From assembly GCA_031399085.1 (NCBI GenBank), contig JANNOQ010000090.1:99315-163314 (forward strand): a stretch of 64,000 bases of DNA, in the 5' to 3' direction. Position numbers and translations under genes: made by a program. Source of the DNA: R-RK-3 sp031399085 (GTDB lineage Bacteria; Pseudomonadota; Alphaproteobacteria; Rhizobiales; Rhodomicrobiaceae). The number at the start of each line of letters is the position of its first letter. Position 1 is the stretch's first letter. Shown piece by piece: positions 1 to 10,062 of the stretch. The notes beneath the pieces were generated by a model. That model worked only from the letters and a program-made list of their open reading frames with translations, did no database searches and was not told the DNA's origin.

Positions 1-1873
1 GATCGTCCTCGCGCTCGATCCCGGCGTCGCCCAGGGTCCGGGCCTTGCCGAGACCATTCAAGAGATTGGCGCGACCACGGCGCAGAACCTGCAAGGCACC
101 GGGCTTCGCGCCCAACTGGCTGGCGCGCCGGTGATGCAGCTCGAAATCCGCAATGCGGTGCAGCGCGACCGTATCGTTTATAATGGGCTCGGATTCCTGA
201 TCGGCGTGATTATCGCCATGATCTTCTTCCGGCATTTCTCCTTCATGGCGATCGCCGCCATCCCGCCCGCGATCGCGATTCTCTGGTCGCTGGGTGCGCT
301 TGGCTGGGCCGATTTCCGGCTGAACCTGTTCCTCAACGTCATCTCGCCGCTGACCATGGTCATGGGCTTTGCCGATTCGATGCAGATGACCTTCGCGCTG
401 CGGGACAGAATGCTCGCAGGCGACAGCCGCTTAGAAGCCATCAAATACGCCCTGCTCGTCGTCGGTCCAGCCTGTTTTCTTAACGGCGCGACGGCCGCCC
501 TGTCCTTCATCGCGCTCACCTTCGCCGATTCCGCCTTGATCCAGACCTTCGGGATCGCAGGCGCGATCTGCATGGCGGTCACCTTCCTGGCGGTCATCAT
601 CGTGCTGCCGCTGCTAGCCATCTTGTTGCTCAGCAACGAAAGCCGGGTCGCGGCGAAACTTGCGGAGCAGGATGGCGCGATGAACCTGCTGCGCCGCCTC
701 TGCGCTTGGCTCGCGGGGCTGGTGACGCGCCGGCCCTGGGCTTTTGCCGGCCTTGGGCTTGGCCTCGTCATCGGCTTTGGCGTCGCCCATCTCACCCTCG
801 AGCCGCGCTACCGGCTTGCCGACCAAGTGCCAGACCGGGAGCAGGCGGTCGAGGCCGCAAGCAGGCTCGACATGAAGCTGACGGGCGCCAATCCTGTCGA
901 TGTCATGGTCGAATTGCCGCCCGGCGCGACGATGTATGAGCCCGGTCCGCTTGCCGTCGTGGCTGCTGTTCACCGCGTTGTCGAGCAGCAGGCTGGTCTC
1001 GGCAATGTGTGGTCGGTGGAAACCATGGTGCGCTGGCTGGCGGAATCCGGTCAGACCGACATCCGCATTCTGAAGGCCTATATCGGGTTGCTGCCCGGCC
1101 ATCTGACGCAGCGCTTCGTAACCCCCGAGCAGGACGCGGCGGTGGTGACCGGCCGCATCCCCGATATTGACGCCAGCGACCTGCTGCCGACCGTAAACCG
1201 GCTGGACAAGGCGCTCGACACCGTTCGCGAGGCGCATCCGGACTATCGCATCTCGGTGAGCGGCCTCGCCGTAATCGCCGCGCGCAACAGCGCCGCCATG
1301 ATTCAGAAGATCAATCTGATGCTGACGGCCGAGATGGTGATCGTCTCGGCGCTTATCGGGCTTGCCTTTCGCTCCGTCTTGGTCGGGGTGGTGAGCCTGT
1401 TGCCCGGCCTTTTTCCCATCGTTACGGCGGGCGCGTCGTTGGCGCTAACGGGCGAGGGCTTGCAATTTGCCAGCATCATTGCGCTGACCGTCGCCTTCGG
1501 GCTTGGCTTGAACGCGACGATCCATTATCTGAACCGGTTGCGGCTCGAAGATTGGCCGGGACGCGACCCTGTCGAGGTCACATCGCGGGCGGCCATCCTG
1601 ATGGGACCGGCACTGATCCTGACCAGCATCGTGCTGGCCTGCGGCCTTGCCGTCACCATCTTCTCGGATTTGCCTTCGCTGCGGCTGTTCGGCCGGTTGA
1701 GCGCGACCACACTGATTGCGGCGATGGTCGGCGGATTGCTGCTGCTGCCCGCCTGCATGTTGCTGGTGAAGCGCGCCGAAAATGCAGCTAAGCGGCGGTT
1801 TGCGCGCGAGCGTCGAGAGCTGGGGGCTGAGTTGCCGCTGCGACGACTTGACGGCAAACGACCGCCCCAGTAA
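1..1873 (+). CDS. RND/MMPL-family membrane transporter (5' end missing)
   Basis: The reading frame is open from base 2 and enters from outside the window, so the N-terminus is missing; 623 residues are visible. They show a bundle of hydrophobic segments, a large extracytoplasmic domain (roughly residues 260-430 of the visible part) and a second bundle of membrane segments near the C-terminus. This is the half-repeat pattern of RND/MMPL transporters, proton-driven exporters of lipids or hydrophobic compounds. The short basic tail after the last membrane segment fits a cytoplasmic C-terminus. The frame ends 57 bases before lspA, so co-transcription is possible. A hopanoid-transporter (HpnN-like) identity cannot be judged because no hopanoid genes are in view. 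The superfamily call is firm; the substrate is unknown. Confidence 0.8.
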   Translation, partial: IVLALDPGVAQGPGLAETIQEIGATTAQNLQGTGLRAQLAGAPVMQLEIRNAVQRDRIVYNGLGFLIGVIIAMIFFRHFSFMAIAAIPPAIAILWSLGALGWADFRLNLFLNVISPLTMVMGFADSMQMTFALRDRMLAGDSRLEAIKYALLVVGPACFLNGATAALSFIALTFADSALIQTFGIAGAICMAVTFLAVIIVLPLLAILLLSNESRVAAKLAEQDGAMNLLRRLCAWLAGLVTRRPWAFAGLGLGLVIGFGVAHLTLEPRYRLADQVPDREQAVEAASRLDMKLTGANPVDVMVELPPGATMYEPGPLAVVAAVHRVVEQQAGLGNVWSVETMVRWLAESGQTDIRILKAYIGLLPGHLTQRFVTPEQDAAVVTGRIPDIDASDLLPTVNRLDKALDTVREAHPDYRISVSGLAVIAARNSAAMIQKINLMLTAEMVIVSALIGLAFRSVLVGVVSLLPGLFPIVTAGASLALTGEGLQFASIIALTVAFGLGLNATIHYLNRLRLEDWPGRDPVEVTSRAAILMGPALILTSIVLACGLAVTIFSDLPSLRLFGRLSATTLIAAMVGGLLLLPACMLLVKRAENAAKRRFARERRELGAELPLRRLDGKRPPQ

Positions 1874-1930
1874 GCCGTGTAGGAACAGAATCATCGGCAG
1901 GGCCTTCCGGGCCATCATAAAAGGTTACGC

Positions 1931-2476
1931 ATGTCCGAGGCCGGCAAGCATATCAGCCAGAATTGGCTCGGCACGCTCCGCCTTTGGGGCCGGTTCAGCG
2001 TGTTGGGCATCGCGGTTGCCCTGATTGTCTTCGTAGCCGATCAACTCCACAAATATTGGATGATCGAAATTTACCGGATCGCCGAACGCGGCCGCGTTAC
2101 GGTTACGTCGTTTTTGGACCTCGTGATGCTCTGGAATCCGGGCATCTCTTACGGCCTTCTGCCGCAGGATAGCAGCACTGGGCGGCTCGTGCTCATGGCC
2201 GTCTCGCTGGCCGCCGTAACCGCATTGCTTTTATGGATTGGTAATGCCGCCTCACGTCTGGCCGCGATTTCGCTTGGACTGATCGTGGGCGGAGCGCTTG
2301 GCAATCTCACCGACCGGATCGTCCACGGCGCGGTGGCCGACTTCTTTTCCCTGCATTACGCCGGATTTTACTGGTACGTCTTCAACATCGCCGATGTCGC
2401 GATCACGGCGGGCGTTGTTGGACTGGTGTTGGACTGGTTCTGGACGAGTCACACAAATGTCCCAAAAGGCGTATAG
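1931..2476 (+). CDS. lspA: Lipoprotein signal peptidase (signal peptidase II)
   Basis: A 181-residue inner-membrane aspartyl protease that removes signal peptides from diacylated prolipoproteins. Four hydrophobic segments are visible. The two family motifs are present: GNLTDR followed by GAVADFF, and FNIADVAI near the C-terminus, which supply the catalytic aspartates. The N-terminus is about 20 residues longer than in enterobacterial LspA and hydrophilic, which is common in this order. The gene directly precedes a lipoprotein gene with a clear lipobox, its likely substrate class. The ATG at 1931 follows a purine-poor leader, so the start is only moderately certain. Confidence 0.95.
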   Translation: MSEAGKHISQNWLGTLRLWGRFSVLGIAVALIVFVADQLHKYWMIEIYRIAERGRVTVTSFLDLVMLWNPGISYGLLPQDSSTGRLVLMAVSLAAVTALLLWIGNAASRLAAISLGLIVGGALGNLTDRIVHGAVADFFSLHYAGFYWYVFNIADVAITAGVVGLVLDWFWTSHTNVPKGV

Positions 2477-2511
2477 TCAGGCGCATGATGCGATTCGGGG
2501 GAATTGATCTA

Positions 2512-2973
2512 ATGGCTCTGATTGGCAATCCATTGCGTAACCTGGCAATTGCGGCGCTCCTTGGCGGCTCCGTTGTGCTGAGCGGCTGTGGTGGCGGCGT
2601 TGGGATCGACGTTGACGCCCCCATCCTCGAAGCTGCCGGCATCCACTTGACATCTAAGAAGAAGGATGACGAGGATTTGCCCGAACGCGCCGGGATCGTC
2701 GTGCCGCCATCGACCGAAAAGCTTCCTGAGCCCGGCACGCGCTCTGCCGCTGCAACTGCAGCGCAAAACTGGCCGCAGGATCCCGATCAAATCAAAAAGC
2801 GCAAGGCCGAGGAAGACGCCGCGGCCCAGGAAAAATATTGCAACGAAGGCGATTGGGGTCCGAAAGCGGATATCTCCGAGTTCGACAAGAATATCGGCAA
2901 ACAACCGCGCTGCGCCTCCAAGCTCGGCAAGGCCATCAGCAAGAATCTCAATAGCGGCAACGCGCCGCAGTAA
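2512..2973 (+). CDS. Small lipoprotein of unknown function
   Basis: A 153-residue protein with an N-terminal signal sequence ending in a lipobox (VVLSGC), so it should be lipidated and anchored in the inner or outer membrane. The rest is hydrophilic, rich in Pro, Lys and Glu, with two further Cys near the C-terminus (YCNEGDW and PRCASK). I chose the ATG at 2512 because a GGGGGAA ribosome-binding site lies about nine bases upstream; the frame could also open at 2485. It sits 35 bases after lspA and before two M16 peptidase genes, an arrangement known from related bacteria. No catalytic domain is recognised. Confidence 0.75.
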   Translation: MALIGNPLRNLAIAALLGGSVVLSGCGGGVGIDVDAPILEAAGIHLTSKKKDDEDLPERAGIVVPPSTEKLPEPGTRSAAATAAQNWPQDPDQIKKRKAEEDAAAQEKYCNEGDWGPKADISEFDKNIGKQPRCASKLGKAISKNLNSGNAPQ

Positions 2974-3140
2974 GCTTTATTGTTTTGAAAGCTTGAGATT
3001 GACTTAGCTCTTGTGCTTGATGGCTTGTGCGCTGCGGCATTGCCTAAATCGCATATGTCCAATTTGTAACTTGTCCGCGCACTCCCCCGTGGGATACTTC
3101 CCAAACGAACGAATTCCATAAACACCGGCACGGTGCGATA

Positions 3141-4538
3141 GTGTTGAACAGTCGAAATTTTGCCTGTCTAGGATCCTTGATGGTCTTGCTCGCTTCGGCC
3201 CCCGCCGCCGCCGCTCCTGGAGCGGACATCACGCAAACAACACTCGCCAACGGAATGCAGGTCGTGGTCATCCCAGACCGCCGCGCGCCTGTGGTTTCGC
3301 ATCTGGTGCTGTACAAGGTCGGTTCGGCCGATGAGGAGCGCGGCAAATCGGGCATCGCCCATTTCCTCGAGCATCTCATGTTCAAAGGCACAGGAAAGAT
3401 TCCGCCGGGCGAGTTTTCCAAGATCGTCGCCCGCAATGGCGGTCAGGACAACGCGTTCACCACGCAGGACGCAACCGTGTATTTTCAGCGTGTCGCGACC
3501 GACCGGCTGCCACTCGTGATGGAGATGGAAGCGGACCGGATGGTGAATTTACGGCTGCTTGAGGAGGATGTCGTCAACGAGCGCAAGGTGGTTCTGGAGG
3601 AGCGCCGGTCACGCGTCGACAATGATCCGGGGAGCATTCTGTCGGAACAGATGGGGGCTGCGCTGTTTCTGTCCCACCCTTACGGAATTCCGGTCATTGG
3701 CTGGGAACATGAAATCAAGGCGCTCAGCCGCGAAGATGCGCTGGAATTTTATAAGCGTTACTATGCGCCGGACAATGCGATCTTGGTGGTCGCCGGCGAC
3801 ATCGAGCCGGAAACCGTCATTAAGCTGGCGAATGAGACGTTCGGCAAAGTAACGGCGTCCGGCAATCCGCCAGTTCGGCTGCGTGCCAAGGAACCCGATC
3901 CTCAGGCGCCGCGCCGTGTTATCCTCAAAGATGCACGTGTGGCGATGGATACGCTGTCGCGGCAATATCTGACGCCGAGCCATACGACCGCCGCCGACCG
4001 GGAAGCCGAAGCGCTTGAGCTTCTCTCGGCCATCATCGGGTCGAGCAGTACCGGGCGGCTGTATAAAAAGCTGGTGATTGAAGAGAAAAAGGCAACGGCG
4101 GCTGGAGCGTGGTTTTCCGGCGACAGTCTGGATTCGGGACGGATCGGTTTTTACAGCGTCGCGGCGGGCGACACCCCCCTGGCAAGCCTAGAGGCGTCGA
4201 TGGACGCGGTCATCGCCGAGCTACGCGATAAGGGCGTCACCGACAGTGAACTGGAGCGAGCGCGCAATTCCCAGATCGCCGAGCTGGTCTACAAGGAAGA
4301 CAGCCAATTCAATCAAGCGCGCACTTATGGCTGGGCGCTTGTCACCGGCCGGACGATTGCCGACATGAAAGATCGCGCCAAGCGATTGCAGGCCGTCACG
4401 CTCGCCGATATCCAGTCCGTCGCGCAGAAATATCTCGACCTCAAGCGCTCGGTCACCGGCGAACTGCTCTCGGTCAACCGGAACCTTGCGGCCGGCGGCA
4501 AGGTTTCCGTGCCTGGCCCATCCACCACCATCCATTAG
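3141..4538 (+). CDS. M16 family zinc peptidase (active subunit type)
   Basis: A 465-residue pitrilysin/processing-peptidase-like protein with a secretion signal (hydrophobic stretch ending AAAAPGA around residue 29). The inverted zinc motif HFLEH is present near residue 76, and the third zinc ligand is expected in the VVLEERRSR segment about 80 residues later. The second half carries the usual C-terminal M16 fold. The start is a GTG at 3141 in front of a good signal peptide. It is followed three bases later by a second M16 gene lacking the zinc motif. In the family such pairs form heterodimers in which only one partner is catalytic. Location is predicted to be periplasmic; the substrate is unknown. 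Confidence 0.9.
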   Translation: MLNSRNFACLGSLMVLLASAPAAAAPGADITQTTLANGMQVVVIPDRRAPVVSHLVLYKVGSADEERGKSGIAHFLEHLMFKGTGKIPPGEFSKIVARNGGQDNAFTTQDATVYFQRVATDRLPLVMEMEADRMVNLRLLEEDVVNERKVVLEERRSRVDNDPGSILSEQMGAALFLSHPYGIPVIGWEHEIKALSREDALEFYKRYYAPDNAILVVAGDIEPETVIKLANETFGKVTASGNPPVRLRAKEPDPQAPRRVILKDARVAMDTLSRQYLTPSHTTAADREAEALELLSAIIGSSSTGRLYKKLVIEEKKATAAGAWFSGDSLDSGRIGFYSVAAGDTPLASLEASMDAVIAELRDKGVTDSELERARNSQIAELVYKEDSQFNQARTYGWALVTGRTIADMKDRAKRLQAVTLADIQSVAQKYLDLKRSVTGELLSVNRNLAAGGKVSVPGPSTTIH

Positions 4539-4541
4539 GAC

Positions 4542-5945
4542 ATGCCCATGTTTTGGCGGCGTAACCGATCCGGACAAGGCCGTGGCGCATGGCGTCTCGG
4601 ATCGTTCGCGGCAGGCTATTTCCTCATTCTTTGCTCCTTTAGCGCTCCGGCATCCGCGATGAATATCCAAAAAGTGGTCAGCCCGAAGGGCGTCGAAGCC
4701 TGGCTTGTGGAAGATCACACGCTTCCGCTCATCGCCATGCAGTTCGGTTTCAAGGGCGGCAGCGCCCAGGACCCGGCAGGACGGGAGGGGCTTGCGTTTT
4801 TCGCTAGCGGTATGATGGATGAAGGCGCGGGGGATATTCGCAGCCAAGAGTTCCAGGAAAAGCTCGAGGGCATGGCGATCGAAATCGCCTTCGAGGCGCA
4901 GCGCGACGTCTTGGAAGGCGGCATCAAGACACTCACCCAAAATAAGGATGAAGCGTTCCGCCTGCTGGCGCTTGCCTTGACGCAACCCCGCATGGACGAG
5001 GATGCCGTGGACCGCGTCCGGGGACAGATCTATGCGGGAATCAGAGCCGACGCCGAAGATCCAGATCGCATCGCATCGACCGCTTGGTTCACTCAAGTCT
5101 TCGCCGGGCACCCCTACGCGATGCCGACCAAGGGCAGTCTCGATAGCGTCCGCGCGATCACACCGGCGGATTTGAAGGATTTCGTCAAGCGCAGTTTCGC
5201 CCGAGACAATCTTTATGTCGCAGTGGTGGGTGACATCAACGCGGCCGAGCTTGCGGTGCAGCTCGACACGGTTTTTGCCGCGCTGCCGGCCAAAGCCGAG
5301 TTGAAGGCGATCCCTGAAGCCAAATGGACAATGCAGCCGAGCAGCAAGATCATCCCGATGGCCGTGCCGCAATCGGTGGTGTTGTTCGGTCAGCCCGGCC
5401 CCAAGCGCAAGGACGCCGATTTCATTCCTACCTATGTCCTCAATTACATTATCGGCGGCGGCGGCTTTGCGTCCTTGCTGATGGAGGAGGTGCGCGAAAA
5501 GCGCGGCCTTGCTTATTCGGTTTACACTTATCTCTATCCGCTTGAACGGGCCGGCCTCTTGCTCGGCGGCGTTGCGACGGAAAACAAGTCGGTGGGACAG
5601 TCAATCGAGGTGATCAAGGCGACTCTCGCCCGCATCGCGACGGACGGGCCAAGCGCGGAGGAGCTGGACAGCGCCAAGCGCTATTTGACCGGCTCCTATG
5701 CGCTACGCTTCAGCTCGAGCCAGGCAGTTGCGGAAATCGTGCTCTGGCAGCAGATTGAGAGCCTTGGCATCGACTATATCGACCGGCGTAACGGTTTGAT
5801 TGACGCCGTAACGATGGCCGACATCAAGCGCGTCGCCAAATCGTTCAAGCCGGACGATCTCGTGATCACGATTGTCGGGCAGCCAGTTGGGCTGAGTCCG
5901 ACGGGGGACGTGCCTGCCGCCTCGGCCCCGCTGCCCCGCGGCTAG
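4542..5945 (+). CDS. M16 family peptidase homologue lacking the zinc motif
   Basis: A 467-residue partner of the preceding M16 peptidase, beginning three bases after it. A signal sequence ends near FSAPASA (about residue 40). Where active members have HxxEH this protein reads GLAFFASGMMDEG, so the zinc ligands and catalytic Glu are absent. The C-terminal half keeps the conserved EVREKRGLAYSVY segment, whose Arg and Tyr bind substrate backbone in M16 enzymes. It most likely acts as the non-catalytic subunit of a periplasmic heterodimer. Membership of the family is clear; the role is inferred from the missing motif and the pairing. Confidence 0.88.
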   Translation: MPMFWRRNRSGQGRGAWRLGSFAAGYFLILCSFSAPASAMNIQKVVSPKGVEAWLVEDHTLPLIAMQFGFKGGSAQDPAGREGLAFFASGMMDEGAGDIRSQEFQEKLEGMAIEIAFEAQRDVLEGGIKTLTQNKDEAFRLLALALTQPRMDEDAVDRVRGQIYAGIRADAEDPDRIASTAWFTQVFAGHPYAMPTKGSLDSVRAITPADLKDFVKRSFARDNLYVAVVGDINAAELAVQLDTVFAALPAKAELKAIPEAKWTMQPSSKIIPMAVPQSVVLFGQPGPKRKDADFIPTYVLNYIIGGGGFASLLMEEVREKRGLAYSVYTYLYPLERAGLLLGGVATENKSVGQSIEVIKATLARIATDGPSAEELDSAKRYLTGSYALRFSSSQAVAEIVLWQQIESLGIDYIDRRNGLIDAVTMADIKRVAKSFKPDDLVITIVGQPVGLSPTGDVPAASAPLPRG

Positions 5946-6157
5946 AGCGACCCGCTATAAATTGGACACGCACTTTGCGGCACCTCTCGCCGGTTGATTT
6001 GCGTCCGCTCTAATTCCCTATAGAGTTGTCGAAATTGCTACTCGCTTTATGTCCTGTCGGATCGGGAGCTTGGGCATGATCAGCCTAAATCCTGGACGAA
6101 GAGGTCTTCCTGAAAGCGGGCGGATGAGGGCGTTGATCCGATGCGACGCAAGAGGCT

Positions 6158-9100
6158 CTAGCGCGTGACCGCCGGGGCGCCGCCGGACTGCGTTTCGCTC
6201 CGCTTTTCGGGTGGCATCGAGCGCTGCTCGGTTTGATCGAACTCAAAGAGCTGGCGCAGGAAGCCCGGCGCCACCATCGACATCGGATTGACCAGCACGT
6301 CCGGGTTCGAATTTGGCCCCTTCACGGCGAAGGTGATGCCGAACAGGCCCTCGCCGTTGCGGCTGACCAGCAGATCGCCGAGGATCGGCACCAGCCCAAT
6401 CGCGCCGTTAATTCCGAAGAAGGGGACATAAGTGCCCGACACATTGATCCGCTCGCGCTTGAAGTCGATCGAGCCGCGCAATGTCGCGCCCAGGATCGGA
6501 CCGTTAATGGCAGCGTCGTGCAGCACGAACTGGCCGTTGCCGACCGAGAACGGCACCCGCATCCGGTCGAATTGCAGCTGGTCGTAGGTTTGCTGGGGCC
6601 GCTGCGGCGGCTTCGGGCGCGCCCCGGCTTTCGGGCCGGACAGCACCTCTTCGACGATTTGGTCGTTTGCGATGACGAAATTGCGTGCATAGAGCATCCC
6701 GACCTTTTGCGTCGCGCCGGTGCCATCCAGATCGACCTTTAGCGAGACCTCGCCGCCGCGCGCCGATGGGTAGAAACCGACGAGACGGAACGCGGCTCCG
6801 GCGTCGGTGGCCTCGGCCATGATCTGGCGGGGCTGGTTCTTCTTGCCCTCAATGCGCGCTGCGAGCGGGCTCTTGCCGTTCAACTGGCCATGCAGATTGA
6901 GAGAAGTAAGCTTGGTGTTTCGGCGCTTGGCTTCGATCGAGACATTTTGCAATGACGTGTCGAAAAAGCCGAAGACGGTCTCGATGTCGACCTGCGCGTC
7001 CATGCCCGGCTCGTCCTTGGGCGGCAAGGGCTGGTCGTCGGCGATTTGCCCGGCGGAAAATAACGACCGGAAGAATTGGCGGCCGTCATAGCTCTTGCCC
7101 TTGACGCGCACCTGCCAGACATTATTCCGGTCGATCTCGCCATTCATCTCAAGCTGGGTCTGGGCATTCAGCGCAACCACGGGAAGGTTAAAGGCGACCG
7201 GTTTGCGCTTGTCGTTGATTTTCACCGTGCCGCGCACGTTCAGATCGTCGCCCTGGACATTGACGTTCTTGAGTTCCAGTCCGCTTCCCTCGGACGGGTC
7301 AATGTCGAGCGTCAGCACAGCCCGCTGACCGGGCGGCTTCCGCCAGCCCAGGCTCGCCATCAGAATGTCCACATCGGACAGGTTCGCCTCGAAGTGAAGC
7401 AATGGCGGCAGGGCTTTGCGGAAGTTCACTGTCAGCTCGGCCGGAACGCCGCCGACGAGCATGTGATTGACATCCAGGCCCAGTTCGGCGCGCGTGGCCT
7501 CGTCAAGGACGGTACGCAGGCGCAGTGGCGGCTGACGGTCCGTCGGCGCATCGAAAATGCGCTGCCATGCCACCAGCACGCGTAGCCCGTTCATGCTCAA
7601 ATCGCCGCGCGCTTCGAGGGCTTTTTCGGTCACGTCGAAATCGAGCGTGCCGCCATCCACGCCAATGCCGCCTGGCAGATTGGTGGCCCGGATGTCGGCC
7701 AGACGCGAGCGGCCGTTCAGCTTCATGTCCTTGAACTTCAGCGCGGCTAGCATTGGCATGGCGATGCTGAAAGTGCTCGACACCGTGGCGGTAACGTCTG
7801 GGATTTTCATTTCGAGCGCGCTTACATATCCCAGCGAAGGCTGGTTGAGCAGCTCCAAAACATGTGCCGCGCTGGCCTCGCTCTTGAAATGGATTTCCCC
7901 GGAGGGAACGCGCGGGCGAAGATCGCCGACGATGAACTGGCCGTCGCTGAAATAGACGACCCCGCCCGACGGCAGGACGACCTCCCCCTTGGGAACGGTG
8001 AGGAAGAAACGCTGACCCGTAACGGCGGCCGTCGCCTTCGCCACATGCATCGGCGGCAGGCTCTCGACGTAGCGGATGTCCATGTCTTCCAGATCGAGAC
8101 GGAAATCGACAGCTTCCGCCGGCAGATGCGCGTCCGCGTCAAGGCTGGCGAGCACGTCGGCCGGGATGTCGATATTGACCGTCCCGCCCGCGATCCGTCC
8201 GGTCGGCACACGCTCGCCGATCCAACTCCAAGCGCCATTCGCGACGAATTTGGGCCAGATCAGCTTGAAGAACGCAATCGGCATTGGGCTGACCTGCCCG
8301 GTGAGCTTGATCGCAGGCGACGCGCGGCCCTGCGTAAAAGTTCCGGCCAAATTGATATGCGCGTCGGCGGCTTGGATTAGAAACTGATCGAGCTGCACCG
8401 CGCCGAGCTTAGGCTTGTATTCGCCCTCGGCCAGCATCCGGTCGAGCGGGATGACGGGAATGCCGAATTTTTCAGCTCCGACCGCGAGTTCATCGGCCGT
8501 AAGTTTGAACGCCCAGTGGCCGGATTCGCGCTGGCGCTCGATGTTGCCGCTCAACTTTAGCCGGCTGTTCCCCCAGCGGATTTCCGCCTGGCTCAGCGTG
8601 ATCAGCCCCTGCTCGCGCGAATAGGCCAGGTTAATGTCGCCATTGTCGATGAGGGCGGGATGCTTAGGGTCCCACGGCGCGTAGAATTCCCCCCGCTTGA
8701 GCTTGGCGCGCACTGTCGCGGTCTCGATGTCCCCATTGCCCGCAAGCTCGAGATCGGCGGCCACCGACACCGGCATATTCCACATTTTTGGAAGCTGGAG
8801 CGCGGGGAAGTCGGCGCTGAAGGCGTGCGGGACCAAATCTTCGACGGCCAGGCTCAAGGCGAGCTGGCCGGTCTTGCGGTTCTGACCCGCCTGAAACTTC
8901 AACTGAAACGCGCCGGCCGGCGACCGCACGGAAACGTTGCCGAGAACCGCGCTGTTGCGGCCACGATGCTGCAGGTCGATCTCGAGGGAGGGCACATTCC
9001 AGCGCGTGATCTGCTCGCCACGGTCGAAATAGACGGTTGCGTCGCGGATGGCGAAGCTCGTCAGATAGGCGGACTCGCCGCGCCGCGTGGCCGCAAAAAT

Positions 9101-9841
9101 ATCCTTGAATGCGCGGGTGAAGCTGACGGCGCGCCCGCGCGCATTGCGGATTACGCCCTCGGAAAGCGGCTGACCGCCTTGCGCGCCGGCGATTGGCTGT
9201 TCGGGTTCAGAGGTCGAAACGGCCCACCCTTGCGCCGCGTCCCGTTTGGAAGCGTCAAGATCAGTCTTGGACTCGCGCGGATCGGCGAATGACAGCGCGA
9301 GGCCCCGCTCCTCGGAATATTGCAGGAAAAGCCGTGGCCCGATCAGGTCGATTTCGCCAGCCGCCAAACGGCCGGTCAGCAAGGCGCGCAGGCTGATATT
9401 GGCCGATGCGAAGGGCGATTCCACGATCGGGCTGTCGGACTCATCGACCAGCCGGACGGTGGTCAGCCGGAACTCGATGCCAAGACCGCTGTCGGAACGG
9501 CGCAGGACCGCGTCGCCAATATCGAAATGCAGGCCGGTCAGCGCGCGGTTAACGCCCTTCTCGATCGGCGGCACGAGAAAGCTCATCGACATTGGCGAGT
9601 AGACCAGCCGGGCATACAGCAGCGCAAAGCCGACCGCCCCGATCAATGCGACTGCGATTGCAACGCCGCCGACGACGGAGGCGCATTTCCGCGTCACAAC
9701 GGCGCCGAGCCGGAGCGCCTCGGGCGTTAACGCCTTTTGAACGAAGGGAACTAAAGCCGTCGATTGTCCAGCGGCAGGCCGGGGCGGCGGTGCCAACGCG
9801 TTCGCCCGCCCTCTCGGTGGTATTGCCTTGCCGCCTGACAT
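6158..9841 (-). CDS. Giant AsmA-like/DUF3971 envelope protein (YhdP-type)
   Basis: A 1227-residue protein with one N-terminal membrane anchor (about residues 52-78, GGVAIAVALIGAVGF region) followed by a very long, beta-strand-rich periplasmic part. The repeated strand pattern and the C-terminal block (VPFFGINGAIGLVPILGDLL) match the DUF3971/AsmA-like C-terminal families, relatives of YhdP and TamB. Such proteins form long hydrophobic grooves bridging inner and outer membrane and move phospholipids. The function is inferred from the family. It is convergent with the M16 pair and divergent from the bcp gene; the short intergenic distances give no operon partner. The start at 9841 fits a proline-rich cytoplasmic N-terminus. 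Confidence 0.82.
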   Translation of the reverse strand: MSGGKAIPPRGRANALAPPPRPAAGQSTALVPFVQKALTPEALRLGAVVTRKCASVVGGVAIAVALIGAVGFALLYARLVYSPMSMSFLVPPIEKGVNRALTGLHFDIGDAVLRRSDSGLGIEFRLTTVRLVDESDSPIVESPFASANISLRALLTGRLAAGEIDLIGPRLFLQYSEERGLALSFADPRESKTDLDASKRDAAQGWAVSTSEPEQPIAGAQGGQPLSEGVIRNARGRAVSFTRAFKDIFAATRRGESAYLTSFAIRDATVYFDRGEQITRWNVPSLEIDLQHRGRNSAVLGNVSVRSPAGAFQLKFQAGQNRKTGQLALSLAVEDLVPHAFSADFPALQLPKMWNMPVSVAADLELAGNGDIETATVRAKLKRGEFYAPWDPKHPALIDNGDINLAYSREQGLITLSQAEIRWGNSRLKLSGNIERQRESGHWAFKLTADELAVGAEKFGIPVIPLDRMLAEGEYKPKLGAVQLDQFLIQAADAHINLAGTFTQGRASPAIKLTGQVSPMPIAFFKLIWPKFVANGAWSWIGERVPTGRIAGGTVNIDIPADVLASLDADAHLPAEAVDFRLDLEDMDIRYVESLPPMHVAKATAAVTGQRFFLTVPKGEVVLPSGGVVYFSDGQFIVGDLRPRVPSGEIHFKSEASAAHVLELLNQPSLGYVSALEMKIPDVTATVSSTFSIAMPMLAALKFKDMKLNGRSRLADIRATNLPGGIGVDGGTLDFDVTEKALEARGDLSMNGLRVLVAWQRIFDAPTDRQPPLRLRTVLDEATRAELGLDVNHMLVGGVPAELTVNFRKALPPLLHFEANLSDVDILMASLGWRKPPGQRAVLTLDIDPSEGSGLELKNVNVQGDDLNVRGTVKINDKRKPVAFNLPVVALNAQTQLEMNGEIDRNNVWQVRVKGKSYDGRQFFRSLFSAGQIADDQPLPPKDEPGMDAQVDIETVFGFFDTSLQNVSIEAKRRNTKLTSLNLHGQLNGKSPLAARIEGKKNQPRQIMAEATDAGAAFRLVGFYPSARGGEVSLKVDLDGTGATQKVGMLYARNFVIANDQIVEEVLSGPKAGARPKPPQRPQQTYDQLQFDRMRVPFSVGNGQFVLHDAAINGPILGATLRGSIDFKRERINVSGTYVPFFGINGAIGLVPILGDLLVSRNGEGLFGITFAVKGPNSNPDVLVNPMSMVAPGFLRQLFEFDQTEQRSMPPEKRSETQSGGAPAVTR

Positions 9842-10062
9842 CGTTTGCGCTTACCGCCTTATCATCTTTTGCTGAGGCAGGCCCTTGGCCTTCGCAGCGG
9901 CGTCGATTGCCGCCTTCCGCCGCCAGTCCGGGCAGCACAGGTCTGCACGACAATCGTCGGGAAAACCAGCCCAAAAATTGGACTTGCTGATAACGCCGCG
10001 CCACCTAACTATGTGATCGCATTCGAATCCGAAAAAGCGACAAAAGGAAGGCCGGTCCCGCA

